64,000 nt of DNA from Ilyobacter polytropus (GCA_003246855.1 QKCP01000025.1:34959-98958); one strand, 5' to 3'; shown: positions 23,458 through 35,041, counted from the first letter of the stretch. The notes: a model not told the origin generated them from the sequence alone. Made by a program: numbers and translations.

Positions 23458-24473
23458 TATTTATCCTCTTCTAAATTTTTTAATCTTTTTTCGAATAATT
23501 TAACTTTTTTTACAAGTTCAGGGAGTCTTTTTAGCGATATCATTACTTTTAAGTTCTCTTTGTGGTCAATTAACGGGTATCCAGATACAAATGAGTTTGC
23601 CTCTACATCATTTGTAACCCCTGATTTAGGCCCTATTGTCACATTATCACCTATCTTCAGATGTCCTGACACTCCAACCTGCCCCGCCAAAGTTACGTTA
23701 TCCCCTATCTCTGTACTGCCGGATATCCCTACCTGAGCTACCATCAGACAGTTTTCTCCTATTATATCATTATGCCCAACATGCACTAGGTTGTCAAACT
23801 TGGTATAGTTCTTTATAATTGTATCCCCAATAGCACCCCTGTCTATTGTTGTGTTTGCCCCTATTTCCACGTTGTTTCCTACTATTACCCTTCCTATCTG
23901 GTCTATCTTGGTGTTGTTACCATTCACCTTGACGAATCCAAACCCATCAGACCCGACTACTGCGCCAGGTTGTACTATGCAGTTATCCCCTAGCTCACAG
24001 AACTCCCTTATAGATACATTGGAGTAGATGGTACAGTTTTTACCTATCTTTACCCCTTGAGATATAGTAACATTTGGGTATATTACAGTACCTTCTCCTA
24101 TATGAACATCATGCCCTATATAGCAGTGTGGCCCTACCTCTACCCCCTCTGCAAGTTCTGCGCTGTCTTCTATGGATTTCACCATTTTTTTCAGTTTGGG
24201 CTTGAAATATGAAAGTAGTATAGGCATAACTTCCCTCGGGTTTCTAGTGACTTTTATGTAGGTCTTCCCCTCTGGCAAATTTTCTATCGGAGGCACTATA
24301 ACTGCTCCCGCTCTTGTTCTTAGTATTTGTTTTATAAATTTCTCGTCAGCTGCAAATGTAAGATCCCCCTCTTGGGCTTGAAAAAAGGGAGAAAGACCTT
24401 TTACCTCAAGATCTTTATCCCCCTCTATTTCTCCCCCTAGAAGAGAAGCTATCTCTGAAATTTTATATTTCAT
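23457..24473 (-). CDS. lpxD: UDP-3-O-acylglucosamine N-acyltransferase
   Basis: Left-handed beta-helix hexapeptide repeats, GSDGFGFV, HVGHNDIIGENCLMVAQVGISGSTEIGDNVTLAGQVGVSGH. Confidence 0.94.
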   Translation of the reverse strand: MKYKISEIASLLGGEIEGDKDLEVKGLSPFFQAQEGDLTFAADEKFIKQILRTRAGAVIVPPIENLPEGKTYIKVTRNPREVMPILLSYFKPKLKKMVKSIEDSAELAEGVEVGPHCYIGHDVHIGEGTVIYPNVTISQGVKIGKNCTIYSNVSIREFCELGDNCIVQPGAVVGSDGFGFVKVNGNNTKIDQIGRVIVGNNVEIGANTTIDRGAIGDTIIKNYTKFDNLVHVGHNDIIGENCLMVAQVGISGSTEIGDNVTLAGQVGVSGHLKIGDNVTIGPKSGVTNDVEANSFVSGYPLIDHKENLKVMISLKRLPELVKKVKLFEKRLKNLEEDK

Positions 24474-24498
24474 CAGCTCTCCTCCAGTCAGTTTATTT

Positions 24499-24987
24499 TT
24501 ATAAGTCTATTTTTTCAGATTTTTCCAAGAATTTCAACACCTTTTCGGTTATATCCTCTCCACCGAATTTTACTGCACCGGCTTCAAAGACATATTCATA
24601 CTTTTCTTTTTTGGCAACTTGTTTTATAGCTGTGTCTATGTCACTAGATACTTTAGAATATTCCTTATATTTAAGCTGCTCCAAATTTTGTTGCAGCATC
24701 TGATAATACTGTTTAAACGCCTTTTCTTGTTTTGCATAATTTTCTTTATCTTCTTTGCTTATCTTATCCCCTTTAGCTTGAAGGTCCTTAGATAATTTTT
24801 CAAGTTCCTTGGCTTTTACATCTACATCTTTTTGCATTTTATCCTTTTCATTATTCAGAAGTTTGGTAGCATTTTGAGTACCAGAATACTTTTGCATTAT
24901 TAGTTGAGTGTCTACTGTACCTAGCTTTAAAGCAAATGAAAATACCGACATCGACATTAAAAGTGCAATAATTAAGATTTTCTTCAT
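24499..24987 (-). CDS. OmpH/Skp-like periplasmic chaperone
   Basis: Signal peptide, LGTVDTQLIMQKYSGTQ, central coiled coil, KYEYVFEAGAVKFGGEDITEKVLKFL. Confidence 0.85.
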   Translation of the reverse strand: MKKILIIALLMSMSVFSFALKLGTVDTQLIMQKYSGTQNATKLLNNEKDKMQKDVDVKAKELEKLSKDLQAKGDKISKEDKENYAKQEKAFKQYYQMLQQNLEQLKYKEYSKVSSDIDTAIKQVAKKEKYEYVFEAGAVKFGGEDITEKVLKFLEKSEKIDL

Positions 24988-25060
24988 TATTTTACCCCCT
25001 GAAATTTATTTTTAATTTTTTTTGACTGTTTCTATTATTTAAAGCTGTATCGTATAAAAT

Positions 25061-27076
25061 CTAGAATGTCTGACCTATGTTAAAGTAAAATTTACCACCG
25101 GTTTTGTCTGAATCCCCTATAGGCCATCCGTAGTCAAATCTAAGCGGACCAAGAGGTGTATTCAGCCTGAATCCTAAACCATAGGACTGTTTGATATCGT
25201 TAGGGAAATCTTCATTGTACTCTAGCTTTTCCCCATCACTGTCCCATGCCCTACCAAAATCATAGAATAGTACAAACTGGGTCATGTCGTTTAATTTTGT
25301 CCTGTTTTCTATGTTTCCATAGAGCTCTTCTACCCCTCTGTATTCACCGTAGTCATATCCCCTAAGTGAGTTTGCTCCCCCCACTCTAAATTTCTGAGAA
25401 TCTTTTATGCTATCCGTAGCTATACCGCCGACTACCCTGTACGCCATCACGTTGTTATCGAATAGTCCCCTGTGGTATTTTCTGAGCTCCAGTTCTGTAT
25501 CGTAGAAATCGCTGCCGTCTAGAACCTTACCTAGTTCTATTGTATACCTAGCATACTCCCCTTCTGTCGGGTTGAATATACTATCTCTCGTATCGTATAT
25601 TATCGAAGGATAGACGCTGACTACTTCGTACTCATCGTTAAGTTCATCGTCTACGTCGTACTCCTGTACAAACTCAACCTTACTGCCTAACTTTACCCTA
25701 ACGTTTTCTGTGAGACCTTTACCTACAGATGCTTTAAAACCTACCTTTTTAATCTCATTGGCAAGTATACTGTCGCTATCCGTGTACTCGGTCCTGTAAA
25801 TTCCCCATCCCCAAGAAACCCTGTCTGTATCCTTTATCCATGGGTCTGAAAAACTAAGTTCATACATTATCCTGTCCTCAGAGGTTGCTTCGTAAGATAG
25901 TTTTACTGTCTGGCCTTTACCCTTGAAGTTGGTATCCTGCAAAGATAGGGTCCCGACAAGGCCAACTGCAGACCCGTAGGAAATTGCACCATTTATGGAT
26001 CCGGTCCTGTTCTCATCAAAAAGCATCACCAGTATTTTGCTGTTCGGATCGTCCGGTATTGATTTAAACTCGTATTTTATATTCTTAAAAAGTCCTATTC
26101 TAAAGAGGTTCCTAATAGATTTTTGAAGTTTATTCCGGTCGAACACTTCACCCTCTTTGAGTACTATCTCCCTATCTATGACAAAGTTTTCTGTTTTGAG
26201 GGATGATTTTTCAGGGCTCCTTCTTTCGCCACTTTCTTTTTTAATCATTTTTTTGTAGATTATCTCTTTTATCACGCCTTCTGTAACTGTTATTTCCAGC
26301 TCCATTTCAGGTGTGAGTCTCAGGTTGGAGAAGTTTGCAAGTGTATAGCCTGCTTCATGGTATTTATTCAGTATCCTGTCCTTATCCTCTCTGAGTGTGT
26401 TTATATTGTATACCTCTCCTGATTTGGTTTCCATCACTCCTAAAAGCTCTTCTTCTGTAAACAGTGTATTTCCGGTTATTTTTATTCCGGTTATTACCTG
26501 ATTTTCTAGCACATTGTACTTTACGTATATGCCATCTTCATATTTTAAAACTTCCGGACTTACGTCCCTAAAGTATCCCGTTTCTAGTATCTTTCTCTGC
26601 CCTTCGAGTATCGCGCTTTTGGAGAAATAGGCCCCCACTTTTGCCGGTATTTTAGCCAAAATCTCTTCGTTGGATAAAGTCATGTTACCGTATATCTCTA
26701 CGCTTTTAATTATGAGAGACTTGTCCACTGTTTCTTGCTCTGAAAGTGGTAATATCCCCTGTTCTCTCAATAAATCCTTTGCGTTTTCGCTTTCTTTAAT
26801 TTCTATTACAAGCCTCACTCCGGCATCGTATAGCTGCGGGTACATCGACAAATCTTCTATATACGCCTTTTTTTTCAGCTTGAGGTAGTCATTCAGCATC
26901 TGAGTAGTGCTGTATTCCTCACCCATTTTAGATTCCATGTCGTTTAAAATTACTTCTACCGGTATCTCCTTATTGTTCACAATTTGGATGTCGGTTATTT
27001 TTATGCTTTCATCCATCTCTGAAAATGCGGAGAAACTAATTAAAAGCATCATAACATATACAACATATTTTTTCAT
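25061..27076 (-). CDS. bamA: BamA/Omp85 outer-membrane assembly factor
   Basis: Tandem POTRA domains, SFSDPWI, FRVGGANSLRGYDYGEYRG, RFDYGWPIG, C-terminal F. Start moved to MKKYVVYV at 27076. Confidence 0.93.
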   Translation of the reverse strand: MKKYVVYVMMLLISFSAFSEMDESIKITDIQIVNNKEIPVEVILNDMESKMGEEYSTTQMLNDYLKLKKKAYIEDLSMYPQLYDAGVRLVIEIKESENAKDLLREQGILPLSEQETVDKSLIIKSVEIYGNMTLSNEEILAKIPAKVGAYFSKSAILEGQRKILETGYFRDVSPEVLKYEDGIYVKYNVLENQVITGIKITGNTLFTEEELLGVMETKSGEVYNINTLREDKDRILNKYHEAGYTLANFSNLRLTPEMELEITVTEGVIKEIIYKKMIKKESGERRSPEKSSLKTENFVIDREIVLKEGEVFDRNKLQKSIRNLFRIGLFKNIKYEFKSIPDDPNSKILVMLFDENRTGSINGAISYGSAVGLVGTLSLQDTNFKGKGQTVKLSYEATSEDRIMYELSFSDPWIKDTDRVSWGWGIYRTEYTDSDSILANEIKKVGFKASVGKGLTENVRVKLGSKVEFVQEYDVDDELNDEYEVVSVYPSIIYDTRDSIFNPTEGEYARYTIELGKVLDGSDFYDTELELRKYHRGLFDNNVMAYRVVGGIATDSIKDSQKFRVGGANSLRGYDYGEYRGVEELYGNIENRTKLNDMTQFVLFYDFGRAWDSDGEKLEYNEDFPNDIKQSYGLGFRLNTPLGPLRFDYGWPIGDSDKTGGKFYFNIGQTF

Positions 27077-27098
27077 CTGCAACCCTTCCCTCCATCTG

Positions 27099-30000
27099 CT
27101 ACTTGAATTTAAATATATCAAATATCGAATCTAGCCTTTTTTTAAAGTTTAGATTGATATGGTAGTTTAGTTGGTTTTCTCTATCACCTGAAAGGTCAGA
27201 TGATAGTTTTTGTGCACCTATCCCCCAAGATATATTCTCCTTTATTTTGTAGTCAAGCCACAAATCATAGGTGTCTATTGTATCTGTGTTCTGTGTATCT
27301 GACAAGCTGGCCTTTGCATTCCAGTTTATAACATCTTTGTAAAGAGGGTTTTGTAGTTCTATCGCTGCCCCTAATCTAAGTGTCTCCGAGTCTACATACT
27401 GACCCTCCTGATATTGATAAGCCACTATATCCGATGAGATTTTTATACTCTCTATACCAAATATCCTTTCGAGTTCACTGGAAATTGGTCTGAATAGCTG
27501 CTCACTTATCTGCTTGTCTAAAATGTCTTTTACCACTGCGTTGGCCGACGACTCGTCAAGTGTATTGTGAAATATGAGCAGTGACCCTATATCCTCTTGT
27601 GAAAGCCCTGAGCTTGAGGTGAGCTGAAGCTCAAGATTGTCGTACTCCCCGTTTATATTCACGTAAACTTCTTCGTTTGCAATTTCAGATCTAGCAGTTA
27701 TAGATATGCTAGGGTTTATGTCTGGAAAATAATCATTTTCGTCGCTAAAAATAAGTACACCATTCTGTATTTCAAACAGGTTGTTATTGAATGTTATTAC
27801 TCCGTCTTCTGTAAATATCCTACCCAGAAAATTGAATTTACTGTTTCTATATCTTAGCTTACCTGCACCTTCTATGTTTGCTTCAAAGTCCTCCACCAAA
27901 GGCATCTTTTCTATCCTGAACTTAATTGGCTCAGCTATCATGAGGTCTATATCCATCTTAAAACCATTTTGAGCTTGCTTTTCTGGCTCTATGGCTAATA
28001 AGTTGGTATCTATATCCCTTCTGAAGTTAAATACATCCTTTTTAAAGAACTCTTTTAAGAAACCCAGCTTTGGCTTAACCTCTGTATCTTTTTTTGCAGT
28101 TTTCTCAAATACCGGTATCCCTAGTATCTCCCCTTTTTCAACAACTATATCTCCTGTGACTGCATTTTTCTGCAGTTTAAGATCGGAGCTAAGTATGAGG
28201 TCTATAACTTTTAGATAGTTGTAGGATATACTGTCTAGCTTGAGGTTCAGGTAGTAGTCGTTTAGGTCTATTTTTTTCTCTTCTAAATTTTTCAGCGACA
28301 ACTCAGGAAGTCTCAAGTAACCTTCCATATCGATATCCCCATTATTTACTTTACCATCAAACTTAGCTATTTTAACCTCTTTTTTATCCAGATTTATATC
28401 TGTAGATATTCCACTGAAGTCAAGTTTTTTATCCTCTATGCTAAAACCGAGGTCTCCTATACTCAGCTTTCCCTGGTTTCCTTCATCGCTTATGTACAAG
28501 TCCATCGTGGCCGCTCCAACTAGATTCGATACATTTTTTTTGTACAAGAATATGTTCAAGAATTTCAAATCGATATCTTCTGATTTTAACCTGAACTTAT
28601 AGTCAAAAGGTTGGTAAGCCATCTCGCCAGTTAAATTCAGATTATTTCCCTCATAGTCGAGGTTCATTTTATTTATCTCAAATCTGTTCGAGTCTCCTAC
28701 CACGTAGGCATCTATATTTTCAATGTCAAACTCTGATACCTTTATATTTCTGCTTCTCAATGCCGCACTATACTTTAGCTCTTTAAATTTACCCTCAAGG
28801 TCCATATCTATGAAAAGTTTCCCTTGAGCAACTTTTTTATTAAAAAGGTAGGACAGTTTTTCAAAATCTAAGCTTTCATTAGGCATAGATATCTTCAAAT
28901 TTTCATTTTCAAAATCTATATAACCCTTGGCTCCTAACAGCTTCTCATCGTTGTTATCTAGCAGTGAAAACTCTTGAAAATTCAAAACGCCGCTGCTTAG
29001 GATTTTTTTGATGTCTCCGCCCCTATAAGTCATTCTCAATTTTGCATCAGGTACCTGTCTACCTCTATAGTACACGTTATCTAGTACTACATCTGAGGCT
29101 GCCTTCACATCATCAAAATTTCCCCAAGCGTTTAATTCGCCTATTACCCTATATCTGAAGTTTTTATCGTTGTAGTAGGAAAAAAGACTGTTCTCAAAAA
29201 TATTGAACTTCAAGTCAAAATTCGAGTTTTTGATGTCCACCTGGCCGTTTACCAGATTCTTATCTATGTATAGATTCTCAAACTTAAGCTGGCCAGCTTT
29301 GTACATGACCTTACCCTTAGTGGCTATATTTTCAAAATTCTTGTAGTTTAGCTTTAGATTTTTTAGGTCAACTGTTACAAGCGGGTCAGATATCCTGCCT
29401 TCCACTTTTCCGCTTATTTCACTCGCTGTCCCACCGAAGCCTTTCTCTTTTAAGAGATGTACTTTTTCAAGGTAAAAATCTTTAAGCTCATACTTGAGGT
29501 CAATATTACTCTCTATTATATTATAGTAACCAGAGATTGTCAAAAGATTGTTAGATATCTCTTGGAAATGCAATTCGTTATTTTCAAAAGAGCTCTTTAC
29601 CAGGATATCATATAATTTTTCCCCGTTATACCCAATATTTCCAAACTTAGTATCTCCGTAAGCTTTTAACTCTTCGTCATAATTTATGAAAATTTTCGTT
29701 TTTAAACCTTCGTATTTAAGATAGTATTTTCCAATTTTACTTTCAGCATCCACGTACGCCTCAAACTTTTTGCCCTTTCCTTTTAGGAGAGCCTTTCCTG
29801 TGAATTCAGCTTCTATATCTTTTTTCAGAAGCTGGCCTACATCTAGGTTTAACTTTTGAAAGTTTACCCTATAGGTCAAGTCATCTAGGTTAGCTATTCC
29901 AATAGCCTCTACATCATAACCCGCCTTTTTGGCGCTGGCATGCTCTAGAGTTACGACGTTGTCCTCCGCAGAAAATTTAAGAGCAAGCTCCTCAAAGTAC

Positions 30001-31574
30001 TTGTCTTTTATGACTATGTCACCTGTGCCCTTTTTAAGCTTCTTAGTCCCGTAATTATAGACTACGTCTAAGTATCCGTCTACTCGGTATTCTCCTCTGT
30101 AGAAAATATTGAAGTCTTCTATTTTTTTGCTGCTTAGCTCAAATTCCTTTTGGGCACTGTCTATCTTCCCAACAAGGTCTATTATGGCGGAGTTTACTGT
30201 AAAATCCCCTTTTTTAGTTTCCACATTATAAGCTACATTACCGTTTAGACTGCCTAAGTTGCTATCAGATATCAGGTTCTCCACCTTATATTCTATATTC
30301 CACTTCTTGTCTTCTATTTTAGCGTCTAAATTTAGCTCTCCTTCTACCGCCGTGTCCAACCTGTCATAAATGAAATTTGTGGACAAGTCCTCCAGACCGA
30401 TTTTTTTATCCTTGTAAGTGAGATTCCCGCTTATTCCGCTTAACTGAAAACCGTTTAACTTTAATTCTCCTAGACTAAAGTATGTGTCAACTGAAAACTT
30501 ACCTTTTTCAATATAGAACTTGGCGTCGACATCCTCTATGTATACATCTTCTTTATAATTTAGGTTCAGGTCTCTTATAAGCTTATACTTCAAAAGGTCT
30601 TTGTAGTTCAAGTCTCCTGACTTGAGGCCCAGAATATACTTCTCCCCATATTTGTCCAGTGAAAACTTTACGCTATTTTCATCCAGGAACATAGATGACG
30701 ATATCTTGATATTTTTGCCGTCTAGCAGCACTTTTGCATTTACAGAATAAAAACTGTCCTCCAGATCCTTGTAGCGCAACGTACCGTTGCTTAGATTGGC
30801 ATAGCCAGTGTAATTTCCCGGCTTTATTGTTATATCAACATCAGCCACGCCACTTTCATACTCGACGTACTTCTCCGTAAAAGCATACTGCATCATCGTA
30901 TCGTCAATCTGGGCATCCTTCACTTTGATATTCATGGAATATCTGTTTTTATTACTAAAAGAATAGTTGTACCAGCCGGTACCCTCATTTCCTGAAAATT
31001 CCAGGCTGATGCCGCTCCTGTCAAAGCGTACGTATCCGTTAACCGCATCCAGATTTTTCTTTATGGGCCTGTCGAAATGGAAATCCTGGTACACCAAACT
31101 TGCATTTTTCACTGTTATGGTTTTTATGGGCACCTTGCTGCCTGCCGGCTCTGATTTTTCCTGTTTTTTCCCATTTGAAAAAAGCTTAGCGAAGTTAACA
31201 TTCCAATCCTTGTCCAGAGTAACATATATAAGTGGATTTTCTGCCCTTATATCTTCTATTATTTTCCCGGTTATAAATCCGATTAACCTATATTCTATAA
31301 CAACTTTATCTGCTTTTACTATTGGTTCTAATTTTTCTTGATTTGGGTTTATCTCCCCGTTCATTGTGAAGTCTAAAACCTCTATGGTCCTGTTTTCCTT
31401 AAACCTTATATCCGAATACTCGACCTCTATCCCTACATACTTTGCCAGAGCCGTCTTCAAAATGTGGTCAAAATTATTTTTAACCCCTACATACAATTTA
31501 TATCCAGCAAAACAAAATGTTAGAAGCAAGAGTATCAATATAAGTTTTCGGTACTTTTTTAGTAATTCCACCAT
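27099..31574 (-). CDS. TamB-like translocation and assembly module protein (1491 aa)
   Basis: N-terminal TM anchor, long beta-rich repeats, C-terminal GRIFTEDGVITFNNNLFEIQNGVLIFSDENDYFPDINPSISITARSEI (DUF490). Confidence 0.88.
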   Translation of the reverse strand: MVELLKKYRKLILILLLLTFCFAGYKLYVGVKNNFDHILKTALAKYVGIEVEYSDIRFKENRTIEVLDFTMNGEINPNQEKLEPIVKADKVVIEYRLIGFITGKIIEDIRAENPLIYVTLDKDWNVNFAKLFSNGKKQEKSEPAGSKVPIKTITVKNASLVYQDFHFDRPIKKNLDAVNGYVRFDRSGISLEFSGNEGTGWYNYSFSNKNRYSMNIKVKDAQIDDTMMQYAFTEKYVEYESGVADVDITIKPGNYTGYANLSNGTLRYKDLEDSFYSVNAKVLLDGKNIKISSSMFLDENSVKFSLDKYGEKYILGLKSGDLNYKDLLKYKLIRDLNLNYKEDVYIEDVDAKFYIEKGKFSVDTYFSLGELKLNGFQLSGISGNLTYKDKKIGLEDLSTNFIYDRLDTAVEGELNLDAKIEDKKWNIEYKVENLISDSNLGSLNGNVAYNVETKKGDFTVNSAIIDLVGKIDSAQKEFELSSKKIEDFNIFYRGEYRVDGYLDVVYNYGTKKLKKGTGDIVIKDKYFEELALKFSAEDNVVTLEHASAKKAGYDVEAIGIANLDDLTYRVNFQKLNLDVGQLLKKDIEAEFTGKALLKGKGKKFEAYVDAESKIGKYYLKYEGLKTKIFINYDEELKAYGDTKFGNIGYNGEKLYDILVKSSFENNELHFQEISNNLLTISGYYNIIESNIDLKYELKDFYLEKVHLLKEKGFGGTASEISGKVEGRISDPLVTVDLKNLKLNYKNFENIATKGKVMYKAGQLKFENLYIDKNLVNGQVDIKNSNFDLKFNIFENSLFSYYNDKNFRYRVIGELNAWGNFDDVKAASDVVLDNVYYRGRQVPDAKLRMTYRGGDIKKILSSGVLNFQEFSLLDNNDEKLLGAKGYIDFENENLKISMPNESLDFEKLSYLFNKKVAQGKLFIDMDLEGKFKELKYSAALRSRNIKVSEFDIENIDAYVVGDSNRFEINKMNLDYEGNNLNLTGEMAYQPFDYKFRLKSEDIDLKFLNIFLYKKNVSNLVGAATMDLYISDEGNQGKLSIGDLGFSIEDKKLDFSGISTDINLDKKEVKIAKFDGKVNNGDIDMEGYLRLPELSLKNLEEKKIDLNDYYLNLKLDSISYNYLKVIDLILSSDLKLQKNAVTGDIVVEKGEILGIPVFEKTAKKDTEVKPKLGFLKEFFKKDVFNFRRDIDTNLLAIEPEKQAQNGFKMDIDLMIAEPIKFRIEKMPLVEDFEANIEGAGKLRYRNSKFNFLGRIFTEDGVITFNNNLFEIQNGVLIFSDENDYFPDINPSISITARSEIANEEVYVNINGEYDNLELQLTSSSGLSQEDIGSLLIFHNTLDESSANAVVKDILDKQISEQLFRPISSELERIFGIESIKISSDIVAYQYQEGQYVDSETLRLGAAIELQNPLYKDVINWNAKASLSDTQNTDTIDTYDLWLDYKIKENISWGIGAQKLSSDLSGDRENQLNYHINLNFKKRLDSIFDIFKFK

Positions 31575-31600
31575 ATTACTGCACCCTGCTTTCTAAAAAT

Positions 31601-32305
31601 TTATAAAGGTCTCTTGGTCGGGATTCCCGTTCTTCTAGGATATTTTTTATCCGTGTTCCCAGTTTTCAAAATTTCAATCACCACTCTGTCATCCTCACAG
31701 AAAGGCAGTTTAGACTTATGAATATTTACTATTTCACTTTTCAGTTCTATTAGAGCATTCTGGGCATCTTCTACTTCACCTTTGTACTCCATTTTTTGTG
31801 CCATGAAATACCCACCTACCTTTAAAAAAGGTATCATATACTCTAGGATAATATTTAATTTAGAAACACCCCTGCAAAATCCCAGGTCGAAACTTTCCCT
31901 TTTCCCGTCTTTCTTTATATAATCTTCTGCCCTAGAGTTCACCACCGTAACGTTGTCTAGAGCTAGCTTCTCAGCTACCATCTCCAAAAAATTGGTCTTT
32001 TTCCCCACCGAATCCATAAGCGTAAACTTTACCTCTGGGTTCATTATGGCAAGTACCATGCCTGGAAACCCGGCGCCGGTACCTATATCTATTGCAGATT
32101 CTATATCATTTTTCATCAAATTCTGAAGTATAGCGGAGTCTAAAAAGTGTTTTTCAATCATGGTCTCTTCATCTCTTATAGCTGTCAAGTTAGTCTCTCT
32201 GTTAGCCTCCATCAATAGTTCTGCATACTTCAAAAGGTTTTCAACTTTTTCTATATCCAACTGAATCCCGAGTTTCTCAAGCCCATTCAGCAAGTATTCT
32301 CTCAT
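31601..32305 (-). CDS. rsmG: 16S rRNA (guanine527-N7)-methyltransferase
   Basis: NRETNLTAIRDEETMIEKHFLDS, AIDIGTGAGFPGMVLAI. Confidence 0.94.
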   Translation of the reverse strand: MREYLLNGLEKLGIQLDIEKVENLLKYAELLMEANRETNLTAIRDEETMIEKHFLDSAILQNLMKNDIESAIDIGTGAGFPGMVLAIMNPEVKFTLMDSVGKKTNFLEMVAEKLALDNVTVVNSRAEDYIKKDGKRESFDLGFCRGVSKLNIILEYMIPFLKVGGYFMAQKMEYKGEVEDAQNALIELKSEIVNIHKSKLPFCEDDRVVIEILKTGNTDKKYPRRTGIPTKRPL

Positions 32306-32330
32306 GTATTCACCTCAAATTTTAATTTGT

Positions 32331-32379
32331 AAAAAGCCGCAGAACCATATAAAATATCATCCTTCAAAATATCTGCGGC
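32331..32379 (-). terminator. Possible terminator/attenuator between mnmG and rsmG
   Basis: GCCGCAGA/TCTGCGGC stem with a long loop, then TTTTT on the minus strand. Confidence 0.55.
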
Positions 32380-32395
32380 AATGTAATATTAATTC

Positions 32396-34279
32396 TTATT
32401 TTCCTCTAAGATACATTAAAAGCACCGATACGTCTGCAGGTGTTATTCCGGATATCCTTGAAGCTTGGCCTATATTTATCGGCTTCGTATTCTTTAGCTT
32501 TTGTTTTGCTTCATTTGTAATCCCACCTATGGCATCATAATCAAAGTTTTCAGGTATATACTTTTCTTCTAGACTCTTGTGTTTTTCTATCATTTTAAGT
32601 GACTTAGCTATATATCCTTCGTACTTTACTTGTATTTCTACCTGATACTCAGTATCATAGTGGTATTCTCCGAGTTCAAATCCATCCATTAATTCCGCTA
32701 TATACTTTATATCTTCATAGTTTACCTTAGGTCTTCTAAGAAGCTCTTTTAGAGTCGTACCTGACTTAAGTTTTGTTTCCCCTATTCTTTCAAGTACTTC
32801 ATTTACTCTTTCATTTGAGCTCCCAACACTCGCCTGTGCTATTTTTTCTATTATTTCACGCACGTCCTCCTCTTTTTTCAAAACCCTTTTATACTGGGAT
32901 TCTGATAAAAGTCCTAATCTGTGCCCTATATGAGAAAGCCTTAGATCAGCATTGTCCTCCCTCAAAATAAGCCTGTACTCCGATCTCGCTGTAAACATCC
33001 TGTAAGGCTCGTTAGTACCTTTTGTTACCAGGTCGTCTATAAGTGTCCCTATGTATGAATCTGCCCTATCCAGTACAAGTCCATGTTCCCCTTTTACCTT
33101 TTGTGCCGCATTTATTCCGGCAATGAGCCCTTGTGCAGCGGCTTCTTCATATCCGGAAGTTCCGTTTATCTGCCCAGCAAGAAAAAGTCCGGATATTTTT
33201 TTTGTCTCAAGGGTATACTTTAACTCTTCAGGAAGTATGTAATCATACTCTATCGCATATGCATACCTCATTATTTTGGCTTCCTCTAGCCCGGGTATCC
33301 TAGACAACATACTATATTGCACGTCTGCAGGCAGACTGCTTGAGAACCCACTTATATATACTTCATTTGTATTGTATCCCTCTATCTCCAAAAACAGGTG
33401 GTGTCTCAGCTTATCCTGGTATCTAAATACCTTGTCTTCTATGGAAGGACAATATCTAGGACCTACCCCCTGTATACTTCCATTAAAAAGAGGAGACCTT
33501 TCCCTGTTGCTTAGTATGACGTCATGTACCTCTTGATTTGTATATGTTATATAGCAAGGTATCTGCTTCCTTTTCTTTATTTCTTCGTCCTGGCTCCTAT
33601 CCGAAAACTTCAGTAGCATTTCAGTCTCACCTGGCTGCTCTTCAAGTTTGGAATAGTCCAAACTTCTGGCATCTATTCTAGGCGGAGTTCCTGTCTTAAA
33701 TCTACCAAGTTTCAAGCCAATCTTTTCAAGTGATTCAGGAAGTTCGTCTGAAGGCAGCTCCCCCATTCTTCCTCCTCTAAACTTTTGTTCACCGATATGA
33801 ATTAAGCCCCTCATGAACGTACCTGTAGCTATGATCACAGTTTTGGTTCTGTACTCCACGCCCTCTTTAGTTCTTATCCCATTTATCTTTCCGTCTTCTA
33901 CTAAAATGTCTGTTACCATCCCCTGTATCGACTCCAGGTTTTCGGTATTCTCTACTGTCTTTTTCATTTCCATATGGTAGAGCTTCTTGTCAGCCTGAGC
34001 TCTTAAAGATCTTACCGCAGGCCCTTTTTTTGTATTCAGAACCCTTATCTGTATAAATGTTTTATCTATATTCCTGCCCATCTCTCCGCCTATGGCGTCT
34101 ATCTCCCTTACCAGGTGACTTTTTGCCGGACCACCTATGGATGGATTACAAGACATCACACCTATATTATCCAAAGTTATTGTAAATATAGCTGTTCTCA
34201 TTCCCATTCTGGCGCTTGCAAGAGCCGCCTCACAGCCAGCGTGCCCCGCACCGACCACTATAACATCAAAGTTATGCAT
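32396..34279 (-). CDS. mnmG: tRNA uridine-5-carboxymethylaminomethyl modification enzyme
   Basis: [43 protein letters not shown]-like region, [15 protein letters not shown]. Start at 34279 (RBS GGAGG). Confidence 0.97.
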   Translation of the reverse strand: MHNFDVIVVGAGHAGCEAALASARMGMRTAIFTITLDNIGVMSCNPSIGGPAKSHLVREIDAIGGEMGRNIDKTFIQIRVLNTKKGPAVRSLRAQADKKLYHMEMKKTVENTENLESIQGMVTDILVEDGKINGIRTKEGVEYRTKTVIIATGTFMRGLIHIGEQKFRGGRMGELPSDELPESLEKIGLKLGRFKTGTPPRIDARSLDYSKLEEQPGETEMLLKFSDRSQDEEIKKRKQIPCYITYTNQEVHDVILSNRERSPLFNGSIQGVGPRYCPSIEDKVFRYQDKLRHHLFLEIEGYNTNEVYISGFSSSLPADVQYSMLSRIPGLEEAKIMRYAYAIEYDYILPEELKYTLETKKISGLFLAGQINGTSGYEEAAAQGLIAGINAAQKVKGEHGLVLDRADSYIGTLIDDLVTKGTNEPYRMFTARSEYRLILREDNADLRLSHIGHRLGLLSESQYKRVLKKEEDVREIIEKIAQASVGSSNERVNEVLERIGETKLKSGTTLKELLRRPKVNYEDIKYIAELMDGFELGEYHYDTEYQVEIQVKYEGYIAKSLKMIEKHKSLEEKYIPENFDYDAIGGITNEAKQKLKNTKPINIGQASRISGITPADVSVLLMYLRGK

Positions 34280-34305
34280 TACTACCTCCATCTATATGTC
34301 AAATT

Positions 34306-34965
34306 CTATTTTAAATTTTCAAGGGTGTGCGCTGTCTTAGCGTCCGTTACAACTATTAGCACGTCGCCGGATCTTACCACGGTATTTGCGGTAGGATTTG
34401 CATTTAACGTACCATCTTCTCTTTTTACCCCCACAACGTTAACATTATAATTATTCCTTATGTTCAGCTCCAAAAGGCTCTTATTCTCAAAAATAGCCGG
34501 CGCCTTTATCTCCACCAGCAAGAAATCCTTTGAAAATCTGATGTGTTCAATAACGTTGGGTTCCATAGCTGCAAGAGCTATCCTTCTTCCCATATACTCC
34601 TCTGGATATATAACCTCATCAGCACCTATTTTTCTGAGCACCTTTCCGTGAGATTTCTTTATGGCTTTACATATTAGCTTAGGTATACCCATTTCCTTTA
34701 ATAGCAAGGTTATAATTATGCTGGCCTGTATATTAGACCCCATGCAGACAAAAGCCACATCGAAGTGCTCTACTCCTAGCTGAGCCATCGCCTTTTCGTC
34801 AGTAGCGTCTAGGGCCACCGCATTATCCACTATATCGTTATTTATAGCATCTTGTACTATATCCTCATCCATATCTATCGCCAGGACGTCTTCGTCGGCC
34901 TCGTAGAGTGTCTTAGCTATGCTGCTTCCAAACCTTCCCAACCCAACAACAAGATATTGCTTCAT
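34306..34965 (-). CDS. ktrA: K+ uptake regulatory subunit, TrkA_N/TrkA_C (KtrA)
   Basis: YLVVGLGRFGSSIAKTLYEADEDVLAIDMDED. C-terminal RCK_C. Confidence 0.9.
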   Translation of the reverse strand: MKQYLVVGLGRFGSSIAKTLYEADEDVLAIDMDEDIVQDAINNDIVDNAVALDATDEKAMAQLGVEHFDVAFVCMGSNIQASIIITLLLKEMGIPKLICKAIKKSHGKVLRKIGADEVIYPEEYMGRRIALAAMEPNVIEHIRFSKDFLLVEIKAPAIFENKSLLELNIRNNYNVNVVGVKREDGTLNANPTANTVVRSGDVLIVVTDAKTAHTLENLK

Positions 34966-35041
34966 TTTTCCCCCTTTTTAGTAAGGATCAAAACCCTACA
35001 ATAGTTAGTCGAAAATTTCATTATTTTAGTCATTAAATATT

